From Ovoidimarina sp039190895 (lineage in GTDB: Bacteria; Pseudomonadota; Alphaproteobacteria; Rhodobacterales; Rhodobacteraceae), in the NCBI GenBank assembly GCA_039190895.1, contig JBCCXY010000095.1, positions 1-15,737 of the forward strand: a DNA stretch of 15,737 bases, given 5' to 3'. Position numbers and translations under genes: made by a program. Below are positions 1-7,554 of the stretch, piece by piece. The stretch's first letter is position 1, and each line of letters opens with the position of its first letter. The notes beneath the pieces were generated by a model. That model did not search any database. It was not told the origin of the DNA and saw only the letters and a list, made by a program, of their open reading frames with translations.

Positions 1-124
1 CGCTCAGCGGGTAATAGATCATCGGCTTGTCATAGATCGGCAAAAGCTGCTTCGACACGCCCATTGTGATGGGATACAGCCGCGTCCCCGATCCACCGGC
101 CAGAATGATACCCTTACGCGCCAT
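1..124 (-). CDS. rfbA: Glucose-1-phosphate thymidylyltransferase, N-terminal part (cut by window edge)
   Basis: RfbA (RmlA) joins dTTP and glucose-1-phosphate to give dTDP-glucose, the first step of dTDP-L-rhamnose synthesis in the cytoplasm. Only the first 41 codons are inside the window. They begin MARKGIILAGGSGTRLYP and contain the nucleotide-binding GGSGTRL motif (about residues 10-16) and the family segment SKQLLPIYDKPMIYYPLS. The ATG at 124 is preceded by an AGG-containing purine-rich stretch. It follows rfbD on the same strand after a 56-nt gap, in which only a small CCCAA/TTGGG hairpin is visible, so it is probably the last gene of the rfbCBDA transcript. Family identity is secure; the missing C-terminus cannot be judged. 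Confidence 0.95.
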   Translation of the reverse strand, partial: MARKGIILAGGSGTRLYPITMGVSKQLLPIYDKPMIYYPLS

Positions 125-180
125 GACCTGCCCTTCTTCTTCGCCAGTCGCCCGCCCTGTCCCAAGCGAATTGGGCGATT

Positions 181-1050
181 TCAAGGAACGCCAGCGGCCT
201 GCGATAACTCCTGCAGGACCTGTGTCAGGTCCTTACGCCAGTCAGGTTGCGAAATTCCAAATGTCTTCAGGGTCGACTCGCAATCCAGCCGCGAATTCAG
301 CGGACGCTCGGCGGGGGTCGGGAACAATTCGGTCGGTACTTCGGCCACCCGGGCGCTGCGACCCGCCTGCTCGAAGACCTCCTTCGCGAACTCAGCCCAG
401 GTCACGTGGGGCGCGCCGGCAAAGTGATAGGTCCCGGTCCGCGCCGGGTCCTCAATCAGCCCCTTGGCGATGGTCAGGCAGGCCTCCGCAATCGAGGCCG
501 CCGAGGTCGGCCCGCCGAACTGGTCGTTCACCACCTCGACCGCGCTTTGTGCTTCGGACAGGCGGAGCATCGTTTTGACGAAATTCTTGCCATGCGACGA
601 GAACACCCACGACGTCCGGAGGATGGCAAAGGTCCCACCGACCTCGATCACCTCCCGCTCGCCCTGCAGCTTTGACTGGCCATAGACCCCAAGCGGACCG
701 GCGGGGTCATCCGGACCCCATGGTTCATCGCCCGCGCCGTCAAAGACATAGTCGGTCGAGATATGGACAAGCGGGATCTCAAGATCTGCCGCCGCTTCGG
801 CCATCTTGCCGGGGGCGATACCGTTGATGGCGAAGGCCTCTGCCGCGTGATCCTCGGCCTTGTCGACATTCGTCCAGGCGGCGGCGTTGATGATGGCAGA
901 CGGGGCGGATTCATAGATCGTCGCCTCGATGGACGCCGGATCGGCGAGGTCGGCGACATCCCGCAGGGGACAGGCGGCACCCTTGGTGCGGCGCGCAAGC
1001 TCTTGCCCCACCTGCCCGGTGCTGCCGAATATAAGAAGCGGTCCCGTCAC
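181..1050 (-). CDS. rfbD: dTDP-4-dehydrorhamnose reductase
   Basis: RfbD (RmlD) reduces dTDP-4-keto-L-rhamnose to dTDP-L-rhamnose with NAD(P)H, the last step of the pathway. The 289-residue product is family length. It shows the Rossmann motif GSTGQVG (residues 9-15), the STDYVFDG block (98-105), and the Y123/K127 pair of the SDR catalytic site in YGQSKLQGE. The start is taken as GTG at 1050, giving VTGPLLIFGSTGQVG. An upstream in-frame start would add 36 residues that overlap rfbB and do not resemble the family. A GAAGAGG-like ribosome site sits directly before the GTG. The gene begins 4 nt after the rfbB stop, which indicates one transcript and coupled translation. Confidence 0.95.
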   Translation of the reverse strand: MTGPLLIFGSTGQVGQELARRTKGAACPLRDVADLADPASIEATIYESAPSAIINAAAWTNVDKAEDHAAEAFAINGIAPGKMAEAAADLEIPLVHISTDYVFDGAGDEPWGPDDPAGPLGVYGQSKLQGEREVIEVGGTFAILRTSWVFSSHGKNFVKTMLRLSEAQSAVEVVNDQFGGPTSAASIAEACLTIAKGLIEDPARTGTYHFAGAPHVTWAEFAKEVFEQAGRSARVAEVPTELFPTPAERPLNSRLDCESTLKTFGISQPDWRKDLTQVLQELSQAAGVP

Positions 1051-1054
1051 CTCT

Positions 1055-2092
1055 TCACCCCGTACCCAGACGCTGACCGACGCCGTCGCGCGATTGCAGC
1101 GCGCGCCACCAGTCTTCGTTCTCAAGGAACCAGTCGACCGTCTTTTCCAGCCCCTCATCCAGGGTCACCGACGGGCGCCAGCCCAGCTCTGTCCGGATCC
1201 GGGTCGGGTCGATGGCATAGCGCATGTCGTGCCCGGGCCGATCCGTGACGAACGTGATGAGCCTATCATGCGGACCACCTTCGGGGCGCTTCGCATCGAG
1301 GATTGCACAAATTTTGCGAACAAGGTCGATGTTCTTCGCCTCGTTCTCACCACCGATGTTGTACGTCCGCCCGACCTCGCCTTTCTCGACTACCGTCAGC
1401 AGGGCGTCGGCGTGATCCTCGACATACAGCCAGTCACGCACGTTCTCACCCTTGCCATAGACCGGGATCGGCTCGCCATGCAGGGCCTTCAGGATCACGA
1501 CCGGGATCAGCTTTTCGGGAAAGTGAAACGGCCCGTAATTGTTTGAGCAATTGGTCACGAGGATCGGCAGGCCATAAGTCTCACCCCAGGCGCGCACGAG
1601 GTGGTCGGACGCGGCTTTTGAGGCGGAATAAGGACTGCGCGGGTCATAGGGCGTGTCCTCGGTGAACATGCCCGTCTCGCCGAGGCTGCCATAGACCTCA
1701 TCGGTCGAGATATGGTGAAACCGGAAGCCCTCGGGCTTGCCTTGCGCTTCCCAATAGGCCCGCGCGGCCTGCAGGATCGTCGAGGTGCCGGTGATGTTCG
1801 TGTCGATAAAGGCCGACGGGCCATCGATGGAGCGATCGACGTGGCTTTCAGCGGCCAGATGCATCACCGCATCCGGCTGATGCATGCGGAACACTCGGTC
1901 CAGCGCATCGCGGTCGCGGATATCCACTTGCTCAAAGGCATAGCCCGGAGCGTTGGTCACGCTCGCCACGTTGTCGAGGCAGGCCGCATAGGTCAGCGCA
2001 TCGACATTGACGACGGAATAGCCCTTGCGAATGGCAAGCCGCACCACCGCCGAACCGATGAACCCGGCACCCCCTGTCACCAAAAGCTTCAT
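1055..2092 (-). CDS. rfbB: dTDP-glucose 4,6-dehydratase
   Basis: RfbB (RmlB) converts dTDP-glucose to dTDP-4-keto-6-deoxyglucose, the second step of dTDP-rhamnose synthesis. The 345-residue product has the NAD-binding motif GGAGFIG (7-13), the dehydratase catalytic triplet T130-D131-E132 in HISTDEVYG, and Y155/K159 in SPYSASKA. The start is the ATG at 2092 (MKLLVTGGAGFIG). It lies inside the rfbC stop as an ATGA overlap, with a GGGAGG ribosome site 7-8 nt upstream in the end of rfbC. A start 11 codons earlier is possible but adds non-family residues. Overlap and spacing place it in the middle of the rfbCBDA operon. Confidence 0.96.
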   Translation of the reverse strand: MKLLVTGGAGFIGSAVVRLAIRKGYSVVNVDALTYAACLDNVASVTNAPGYAFEQVDIRDRDALDRVFRMHQPDAVMHLAAESHVDRSIDGPSAFIDTNITGTSTILQAARAYWEAQGKPEGFRFHHISTDEVYGSLGETGMFTEDTPYDPRSPYSASKAASDHLVRAWGETYGLPILVTNCSNNYGPFHFPEKLIPVVILKALHGEPIPVYGKGENVRDWLYVEDHADALLTVVEKGEVGRTYNIGGENEAKNIDLVRKICAILDAKRPEGGPHDRLITFVTDRPGHDMRYAIDPTRIRTELGWRPSVTLDEGLEKTVDWFLENEDWWRALQSRDGVGQRLGTG

Positions 2093-2658
2093 GCGGCGGC
2101 CTCCCACTTGAACGGGCTGTCCCAAGCGTCAAACGACGGCGCGTGGGCGTCCTTGGCGGACAACACCGCCTCGGTGCCGCCCAGGTGCCAGTCGATATCC
2201 AGCCCCGAACTGTCGAAGCGGACCGAGCCATCGGCCTCGGGCGCGTAATAATCGGTGCATTTGTACAGCACTTCGCAATCATCCGTCAGGGTCGAGAAGC
2301 CATGCAGGCACCCGGCGGGCACGAACAGTTGCCGCCCGTTCTCGGCGGACAGTTCAACGCCCGTCCACCGACCATAGGTCGGGCTGCCAACGCGCACGTC
2401 AACGGCGACGTCCCACACGGCGCCCTTGCCGCAGCGCACAAGCTTGCCCTGCGCATGGGGTGGCGATTGATAGTGAAGGCCCCGCACCGTGCCCCGCGTC
2501 TCAGACAACGACTGGTTGTCCTGCACGAAGTCAAAATCGATCCCGTGTGCCGCCGCCGTCTTCCGATTCCAGACCTCGCAAAAGAACCCGCGATCGTCCC
2601 CAAAGCGTCTGGGCTCGACCACCAGAACGCCAGGAATCGGTGCTTCCTCAACTTTCAC
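2089..2658 (-). CDS. rfbC: dTDP-4-dehydrorhamnose 3,5-epimerase
   Basis: RfbC (RmlC) epimerises C3 and C5 of the dTDP-4-keto-6-deoxyglucose ring, the third step of dTDP-rhamnose synthesis. The 189 residues are normal for this single-domain cupin enzyme. Visible hallmarks are RGLHYQ, with the predicted catalytic base H62, the VPAGCLHGF segment (about 113-121), and the YKCTDYY block carrying the predicted acid Tyr at 137/138. The start is GTG at 2658, with GAGG about 5 nt upstream. It is the first gene of the minus-strand operon and faces a divergent plus-strand gene across a 199-nt gap that should hold both promoters. Confidence 0.96.
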   Translation of the reverse strand: MKVEEAPIPGVLVVEPRRFGDDRGFFCEVWNRKTAAAHGIDFDFVQDNQSLSETRGTVRGLHYQSPPHAQGKLVRCGKGAVWDVAVDVRVGSPTYGRWTGVELSAENGRQLFVPAGCLHGFSTLTDDCEVLYKCTDYYAPEADGSVRFDSSGLDIDWHLGGTEAVLSAKDAHAPSFDAWDSPFKWEAAA

Positions 2659-2857
2659 ACGAACCTCACGCTATTCAGTGCTCGTTCTTCGCTTCTTAGG
2701 GGAGCGTTTGAAACATTGAAACCGGGTCCCCTGATGGTGGCTGTTTCCCGGCAAAGAATGGGCAGATTTTGGCAACATTCCACCGAGAGTGAGGCTTTCC
2801 ATTCACACCTCCCCATGTAATTGACGCGCCATTCGGGGCAGGTAAGGGAACAATCCG
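2659..2857. other. Divergent intergenic region between rfbC and the epimerase gene
   Basis: This 199-nt gap separates the minus-strand rfb operon from the plus-strand epimerase/envelope run, so it must supply promoters or leaders in both directions. It is less GC-rich than the flanking genes. I found no convincing -35/-10 pair, no clear operator palindrome and no riboswitch-like fold by eye. An AGGGAA ribosome site (about 2844-2850) serves the TTG start at 2858. Confidence 0.5.
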
Positions 2858-3865
2858 TTGACGACCGCTTTTGTGACCGGCTCCGCCGGATTTATCGGAT
2901 TTCACCTTGCAACGCGGTTGCTGGACGACGGCTGGACGGTCGTCGGGCTGGACGCGCTGACCCCCCGCTATGACGTCTCGCTGAAGCAGGCGCGGCTGGA
3001 CCAGCTTCTTGGGCGCGAGGGGTATATCCATGTAGATGGACGGCTGGAGGCCCCGGGCCTCGTGGCCGAGGCCGTGTCGGCCCATGCCCCCGACATCATC
3101 GTCCACCTCGCCGCCGAGGCCGGGGTGCGCCAGTCGATTGAGGACCCCCGGTCGTATCTTGAAGCCAACATCATCGGCACGTTCGAGTTGCTGGAAGCCG
3201 CCGGCGCCACGCCGCCCCGCCACATGTTGCTTGCATCCACGTCTTCGGCCTATGGCGCGAACCGCGAACGCCCCTATGCCGAGACGATGAAAGCCGACTG
3301 GCCGGTGTCGTTTTATGCCGCCACGAAGAAATCGACCGAGATCCTCGCCCATTCCCATGCGCATCTCTACAACCTGCCGATCACCATGTTCCGCTTCTTC
3401 ACGGTCTACGGCCCGTGGGGCCGCCCCGACATGGCGTACTTCCTGTTTGCCAAGGCGATCCTCGACGGCGAGCCCATCAAGGTCTTCAACCACGGCAAGA
3501 TGGAGCGGGACTTTGTCTTCATCGACGACCTCGTCGAAGCGATCACCCGCCTCTTCGACGCCGCGCCCGAGCGCCCGTCGGGCGAGGTGCCCGAGGGGGA
3601 CTCGCTCAGCCCCGTGGCCCCGTTCCGCGTCGTCAACATCGGCAAATCCGACCCCGACACGCTGATCGAGTTCATCGAGGCCATAGAAGCCGCACTGGGC
3701 AAGACCGCCGTCAAGACTATGATGGAGATGCAGCAGGGTGACGTCGTCGCCACCTGGGCCGATGCGCAGCTTCTGAAGCGGCTGACGGGCTACATGCCCT
3801 CCACGCCGCTACGTCACGGAATACCGAAGTTTGTTGATTGGTATCTTAAGCACCGTTCTGCATAA
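2858..3865 (+). CDS. NAD-dependent sugar epimerase, UDP-glucuronate 4-epimerase type
   Basis: An extended short-chain dehydrogenase acting on a nucleotide sugar, most likely UDP-glucuronate to UDP-galacturonate. The 335 residues carry GSAGFIG (8-14), the HLAAEAGVRQS block (about 83-93), S129/S130 with Y153 and K157 as predicted catalytic residues (SFYAATKK), and the FFTVYGPWGRPDMA stretch typical of UDP-glucuronate epimerases. The start is TTG at 2858: an in-frame TAA 15 nt upstream (2843-2845) leaves no ATG or GTG option, and AGGGAA lies 7-8 nt before it. It diverges from rfbC, so uronic acid and rhamnose supply are linked by location. UDP-glucose 4-epimerase activity is less likely but not excluded. 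Confidence 0.9.
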   Translation: MTTAFVTGSAGFIGFHLATRLLDDGWTVVGLDALTPRYDVSLKQARLDQLLGREGYIHVDGRLEAPGLVAEAVSAHAPDIIVHLAAEAGVRQSIEDPRSYLEANIIGTFELLEAAGATPPRHMLLASTSSAYGANRERPYAETMKADWPVSFYAATKKSTEILAHSHAHLYNLPITMFRFFTVYGPWGRPDMAYFLFAKAILDGEPIKVFNHGKMERDFVFIDDLVEAITRLFDAAPERPSGEVPEGDSLSPVAPFRVVNIGKSDPDTLIEFIEAIEAALGKTAVKTMMEMQQGDVVATWADAQLLKRLTGYMPSTPLRHGIPKFVDWYLKHRSA

Positions 3866-3961
3866 CAGTCACAGATGACCGGCGTGATTTCCCGGGGGAT
3901 TTACACGCTGAACAATCCACAGGATGCTCGACCCAGTGTTTCTATCAAGGAAACCGCGCAA

Positions 3962-5173
3962 ATGAACAAACGCTGGGGCATCGAGCGGTGGTCCTCGGCA
4001 GCTTGCATTGTCGGGCTGACCTGGCTTCTCGGGGTTGGGCACGGGGCCGCGCAGACGCGCGATCAGGTGTTCCAGGCCCTTCTGCGCGATCCGTCGAACA
4101 TCCCGCTGATGCTGCAATACGCGCGCCTGTCGGTGGAGATTGAGGATTACGAAGCCGCCATCGGCACGCTGGAGCGGTTGCTGGACTTCGACCCGACAAA
4201 TCAGGACGCCCGGTGGGAGCTTGCGCAGGCCTACTTCGCGCTCGGCCAGAACGAGGTCGCGAATTTTCATCTGAACCTCTACCTGGAGCGCGGCGATCTG
4301 ACGGCAGGCCAGCGGGCTGAGGCGCAAGCGCTGAATACCGAGGCCCAGCGTCGGTCTGACGGTGGCGTGACCACACGCGGGCGCATCACGGCGGGGCTTG
4401 CGTCGCGGTCCCAGGAAGACGACATCGGTGCCACGTTGCAGGCCGATGTCAGCATAGACGCCGACGTCAACAACGGGGCGCTGCTGCGGTGGGATACGGA
4501 CCTGCAGTTGCGGGTCGTCCGGTTTCCCGAAAACTCCACCGACGACATCTTCAGCTTCGGCGCCCGCACGGGGCCGGTCCTGTCGCTCGACAACATCGCG
4601 TTCGGGCAGCAGTTGCAGCCCTATCTCGACTATCGCTTCGTGGACGTGGATGACGACGAGGACGCGGGCGAGCAATTCGCGTTCGGCTTAGGCTACACCA
4701 ACGCCATCGACGCCCGGTGGACGATCGACGCCGATGCGCAATACGGCCACGTGTTCCGCAGCGGGTCCGGGTTTGACAGCACGTACTTCTCGTCGCGGAT
4801 TGGGGCACAGTTCCGGGCAACCCAGCAAACGGGTTTCCGCGCATTATTGCAGTACCTCGACGATGACGAGGAAGAAGGCGGAAACGACTATACACGGTGG
4901 ACCGGGGTGCTCGGGGCGAGCCATGACATCCCCAGACCGTTTCTCGGGGTGGGAGAATCCTGGTCGATCAGCGGATTTTCCCGCGTTGACGCGGACAATT
5001 ACGCCGATGGACGGGAAGATGACGTCCTTGGCGTTGGGGTCTCATTAATGACAAACTTGAACGATACCACGTTTGTCACGCTTGGTGTCCGGCAGTTCGA
5101 TCGCTCCAGTTCGGATCCGGCGTTTGACGAGGATAATACGATTATCTCGCTTGATGCGGGGTTTCAGTTTTAG
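3962..5173 (+). CDS. Exported TPR protein with C-terminal outer-membrane beta-barrel (Slam/DUF560-like architecture)
   Basis: The 403-residue product starts at the ATG at 3962, with AAGGAAA 8 nt upstream; an earlier in-frame ATG at 3875 would put 29 polar residues before the signal peptide. Residues 1-30 form a signal peptide ending near GHGAA-QT. Residues 33-105 form about two TPR-like helical repeats, including DYEAAIGTLERLLDFDPTN and ARWELAQAYFALGQNE. From about 137 to the end, alternating aromatic/hydrophobic strands with acidic loops and a final GFQF predict an outer-membrane barrel with a BAM-type C-terminal Phe. The layout resembles surface lipoprotein assembly modulators and TPR/porin proteins of envelope polymer export. 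It pairs with the FecR gene 14 nt downstream. The exact substrate is unknown; the membership is inference. Confidence 0.7.
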   Translation: MNKRWGIERWSSAACIVGLTWLLGVGHGAAQTRDQVFQALLRDPSNIPLMLQYARLSVEIEDYEAAIGTLERLLDFDPTNQDARWELAQAYFALGQNEVANFHLNLYLERGDLTAGQRAEAQALNTEAQRRSDGGVTTRGRITAGLASRSQEDDIGATLQADVSIDADVNNGALLRWDTDLQLRVVRFPENSTDDIFSFGARTGPVLSLDNIAFGQQLQPYLDYRFVDVDDDEDAGEQFAFGLGYTNAIDARWTIDADAQYGHVFRSGSGFDSTYFSSRIGAQFRATQQTGFRALLQYLDDDEEEGGNDYTRWTGVLGASHDIPRPFLGVGESWSISGFSRVDADNYADGREDDVLGVGVSLMTNLNDTTFVTLGVRQFDRSSSDPAFDEDNTIISLDAGFQF

Positions 5174-5187
5174 GTCTGGAGAACACA

Positions 5188-6030
5188 ATGCGTAGGATTG
5201 TAGCTGCCGCTCTCTCCGCATCCATTGCCGCCACAGTGGCGGGCATGGCCATCGGTCAACAGAATATCGGCGTGGTCGCATCGATCGACCCGAACCTGCG
5301 GGGGACGCCGCCAGGGCAATCCCAGCGAACGCTGCAACTGGGCACCGGCGTGTTTCTGGATGAAACGATCCGCTCGTCGGCTTCGGGCCGCGGGCAGTTG
5401 ATGTTCAACGACGAGACGACGCTGACCATCGCGCCGCAAAGCGTGGTGACACTCGATACCTTCGTCTACGACCCGGCCCGCAAGCGCGGTCAGATCGGGC
5501 TGGGCCTTGCGACCGGTACACTGCGCTTTATCGGCGGCCAGACGACCAAGACGAATGAGGCGGTGATCCGCACGCCAACGACGACCATCGGCATCCGTGG
5601 GTCAAGCGCGTTGGTCCAGCACGTCAACGGTCAGACCATAGCCGTGTTCCTGATGGGCGACCGCATGTGCTACGGCACGGGCGGATCGCGCTCCTGCACC
5701 AGTCGCCAGGGCGGGGTGTTGGGTGAGAACGGGTTCCTCGGCGTAATCTCGCAAGAGTCGCTCGTCGCGCTGCTGACCCAGATCGACGGTCAACCTCCGA
5801 CGAGCCTGCAGGCTGGCGGGCGCACGGGCACCAACCCGCAAACCGGCACGCAGGTCACAAGGCGCACGGATCCGGTCTCAACACGCGGCGCCCGCTCGCA
5901 ACCGCGCGTAGCGGCCACCGGCGGCGGACGCGGCTCAGGCCAATTCCCGGATCCACTGCTCTACGGCCCCCTCGGCATGTCGCCCCTGGGTGGAGGTTCT
6001 TCCGGCACCACAAACGGCGGCACACGCTGA
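5188..6030 (+). CDS. Exported FecR-domain protein
   Basis: A 280-residue protein with a signal peptide (about 1-23, cleavage near AIG-QQN) and a FecR-type domain at about 50-150. The domain is recognised by the run GTGVFLDETIRSSASGRGQL, the DETTLTIAPQSVVTLDTFVYDP block and the repeat-like TPTTTIGIRGS turn. There is no transmembrane anti-sigma segment and no sigma factor nearby, so it is not a classical FecR signal transducer. It belongs with stand-alone FecR proteins found beside TPR/barrel genes. Two Cys (161 and 170) could form a disulfide. The last ~70 residues are Gly, Thr, Ser and Pro rich and probably disordered. GGAGA lies before the ATG, and the gene starts 14 nt after the barrel gene, implying one transcript. 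Confidence 0.8.
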   Translation: MRRIVAAALSASIAATVAGMAIGQQNIGVVASIDPNLRGTPPGQSQRTLQLGTGVFLDETIRSSASGRGQLMFNDETTLTIAPQSVVTLDTFVYDPARKRGQIGLGLATGTLRFIGGQTTKTNEAVIRTPTTTIGIRGSSALVQHVNGQTIAVFLMGDRMCYGTGGSRSCTSRQGGVLGENGFLGVISQESLVALLTQIDGQPPTSLQAGGRTGTNPQTGTQVTRRTDPVSTRGARSQPRVAATGGGRGSGQFPDPLLYGPLGMSPLGGGSSGTTNGGTR

Positions 6031-6041
6031 CCCCCGCGCCT

Positions 6042-6070
6042 CGCTTCGAACGGATGTCCCGTTCGAAGCG
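6042..6070 (+). terminator. 12-bp perfect hairpin after the FecR gene
   Basis: CGCTTCGAACGG (6042-6053) and CCGTTCGAAGCG (6059-6070) are exact reverse complements around a 5-nt loop ATGTC. The hairpin begins 12 nt after the FecR-gene stop. No T-tract follows, so a classical intrinsic terminator is incomplete; it may be a 3'-end stabilising hairpin or a Rho-assisted stop. It is palindromic enough to act on either strand. Confidence 0.5.
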
Positions 6071-6078
6071 CCAAGCGC

Positions 6079-6249
6079 CGCAGCTTTACTGGCAACGGCA
6101 TCCAAGAACTTGAGCCAGCGCTGCGCGCTGGGTCCTTTGACTTCGACAGTTCATATCAGCACTTCGTGTAGCCCGATCTCGCGCCGTCACCGGCCAATCG
6201 CATCCGCCAAGGTGTCCTAGTCCCCAACCTGTTTGATGAAGTCCAGCGC
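6079..6249 (-). pseudogene. Decayed reading frame of unknown origin
   Basis: In one minus-strand frame 57 codons read as protein-like sequence broken by three stops: ALDFIKQVGD, DTLADAIGR, RREIGLHEVLI and then a segment containing SAQRWLKFLDAVASKAA. The composition (amphipathic, Leu/Ala rich, no repeats) and the persistence of one frame suggest a former gene C-terminus rather than chance, but I do not recognise the family. It includes a local 7-bp hairpin (6115-6131). Chance cannot be excluded at this length. Confidence 0.3.
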
Positions 6250-6430
6250 CGCACGCGCTCACCTCTTTCTGCTCAAACTAAGCACGCACCGGTGTCCCAA
6301 GAAGCATCGAGCCAACGTCCATCGGCCCTCGACGCATTGCTGCCACCGCCGATACGCCACATTCATCGCCGCTTGACCCAAGGTCGCGCGAACGGCTCGC
6401 CCGATGCAGGTACCTCCCCCACAGAGCAAC

Positions 6431-6779
6431 TGTGTGGTGTGTTCCATACCGGATGATCGCGTTCAGGACGGTGAGCAGCTTTCGTGCGACGGCGACGATC
6501 GGGACCTACTGATGCTGCGAAGGCAGCGATGAAGAGCGCGCGACCCACGTCCGCTCGCCCGCCCCAGACTCTACGTTTTGCCGTACGTCAGTGCGCTAAC
6601 GGCTGCCTCAGCTCCGGCATCCGCGCCAGAAAGGCGACGGTGAAATGCGCTCTGCCGAGCGCAGCGCCGGGCTGCTCACCCCTACTGCTAAGCCCCTCCG
6701 CGCTGGCAATGAGGCGCGTAATCTCCTCCTGCAAGTCGCAATCCCATCGCCGTTGAGCGATCTACACCTTGAACAGTTG
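6431..6779 (-). mobile_element. Remnant of an IS110-family transposase
   Basis: Reading the minus strand from 6779, one frame gives QLFKV-stop-IAQRRWDCDLQEEITRLIASAE, then FTVAFLARMPEL, a second stop, and RRVWGGRADVGRALFIAAFAAS (to 6510). Four nucleotides later another frame continues VPIVAVARKLLTVLNAIIRYGTHHT (6505-6431). This order matches the C-terminal Transposase_20 (IS116/IS110/IS902) region: helix before the domain, the VxPxTA(A/V) leu-rich segment, (R)R(V/I)WGGRAxVRRALyxAAxxAS, and the final VAxxRKLLtvLNAxxR. Two in-frame stops, a frame shift, and loss of the segments normally between AE and FTV and between AAS and VARK show it is dead. No terminal repeats or target duplication were seen. 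Confidence 0.7.
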
Positions 6780-6909
6780 CATGGGTCACGCATTGCCGCC
6801 GCCCTTCCTGAAAGAAAAGTCCCATCACGATGAGCGGGCGTGCGAGACGATTGTGCAAATGCGCAACCGTGTGTGTCTCTGAGCGACGTCGCCTAGCCTA
6901 AACAACGCT
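6780..6909. other. Non-coding stretch between the IS110 remnant and the broken cupin gene
   Basis: No supported gene. Codon use and reading frames are random-looking on both strands. A short GCGACGTCGC palindrome lies near 6884-6893. The stretch at 6250-6430, on the other side of the IS110 remnant, is likewise without any recognisable gene or repeat. Both probably represent degraded insertion-sequence or host sequence. Confidence 0.4.
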
Positions 6910-7460
6910 TCAAGCCGGCTCCCGAATGTGCCGCAGGTGTCCGGTCTTGACCCAAATCTCCGCGCCCGCATCCCCCACGCTCAACGCGACAGAGGCCCCA
7001 ACCGGCACATGCAGCCAGCTCTCTGCTTCCAACGCTCATCATCCGCCACAAGCGACCCGCGCAGCACCAGCACCTCCGCCCCACCCGGAGCGGCCAACTC
7101 TGCCGAGGCGCCCGCCCAAAGCTCCCGCTCTTCCGCGTTCTCGAACAACGGCGTCACCCAGCCGGGCGCCGAGCCCGGCGTGTGCGACGTCCCCGGCGGG
7201 TTCCGGACATAGGTGCCCACCGGGTAGCCATGCTCATCCTGAAACACACCGTCCAACACGATGAACTCTTCCCCACCGCCATGCGTATGCGCCGAAAACG
7301 CGCTCCCCTCCGCATAGCGCACAATCGACGTCGCCCGCGCGACCTCGCCCCCGATCCGATCCAGCGGCCGCCGATCCACCCCCGCCATCGGCGACGGCAC
7401 CCAATCCATCTGCGCTGCATGCACCACCACCCGCTCCCCGAAATCCGCGTTCAGCTTCAT
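6910..7460 (-). pseudogene. ChrR-like cupin protein, frameshifted
   Basis: The start MKLNADFGERVVVHAAQM (ATG at 7460, GGGAG 7 nt upstream) leads into a ChrR-type cupin with the metal ligands H58 and H60 in AHTHGGGEEF, E64 or E65, and H93 in PPGTSHTPGS. After VLVLRGSLVADDER (about residue 143) the frame runs to a stop at 6981 as unrelated sequence. A second frame picks up at 7029 as EAESWLHVPVGASVALSV and continues to IWVKTGHLRHIREPA with a stop at 6910, as expected for the C-terminal strand region. The net change is one base lost or two gained. The usual IFVKLxQF segment after the H93 block is also missing (SAPG joins straight to WVTPLFENAEERE), suggesting an in-frame deletion. Function in life was probably metal-binding stress or anti-sigma-like. 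A sequencing error at the shift is possible. Confidence 0.75.
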
Positions 7461-7539
7461 GTCGTCACTCCCGTCAAGCCGGTCTATATCTTGGGCAACC
7501 CATACGCTGAGGCCAAAGGGCACCAAGGGAAAGGCTTGA

Positions 7540-7554
7540 CCCGGGGCGCCCGGG
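7540..7554. repeat. CCCGGG-GCG-CCCGGG inverted repeat upstream of the ABC operon
   Basis: Two CCCGGG blocks around GCG form a 6-bp stem 38 nt before the first permease start, inside the 132-nt divergent gap between the cupin and permease genes. A TTGAC string sits just upstream (7535-7539). It could be an operator or part of the promoter, but nothing else supports a specific regulator. Confidence 0.3.

Noticed and set aside
66..578. Plus-strand frames over rfbD and rfbA
   Set aside because: They are Arg/Pro/Ser-rich shadows of the minus-strand rhamnose genes.
2696..3493. A 265-codon minus-strand frame opposite the epimerase gene
   Set aside because: Mirror frame of a well-supported enzyme; low-complexity composition and no start signal.
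3875..3961. Earlier ATG for the TPR-barrel protein
   Set aside because: It would bury the signal peptide behind 29 polar residues, and the ATG at 3962 has a better ribosome site.
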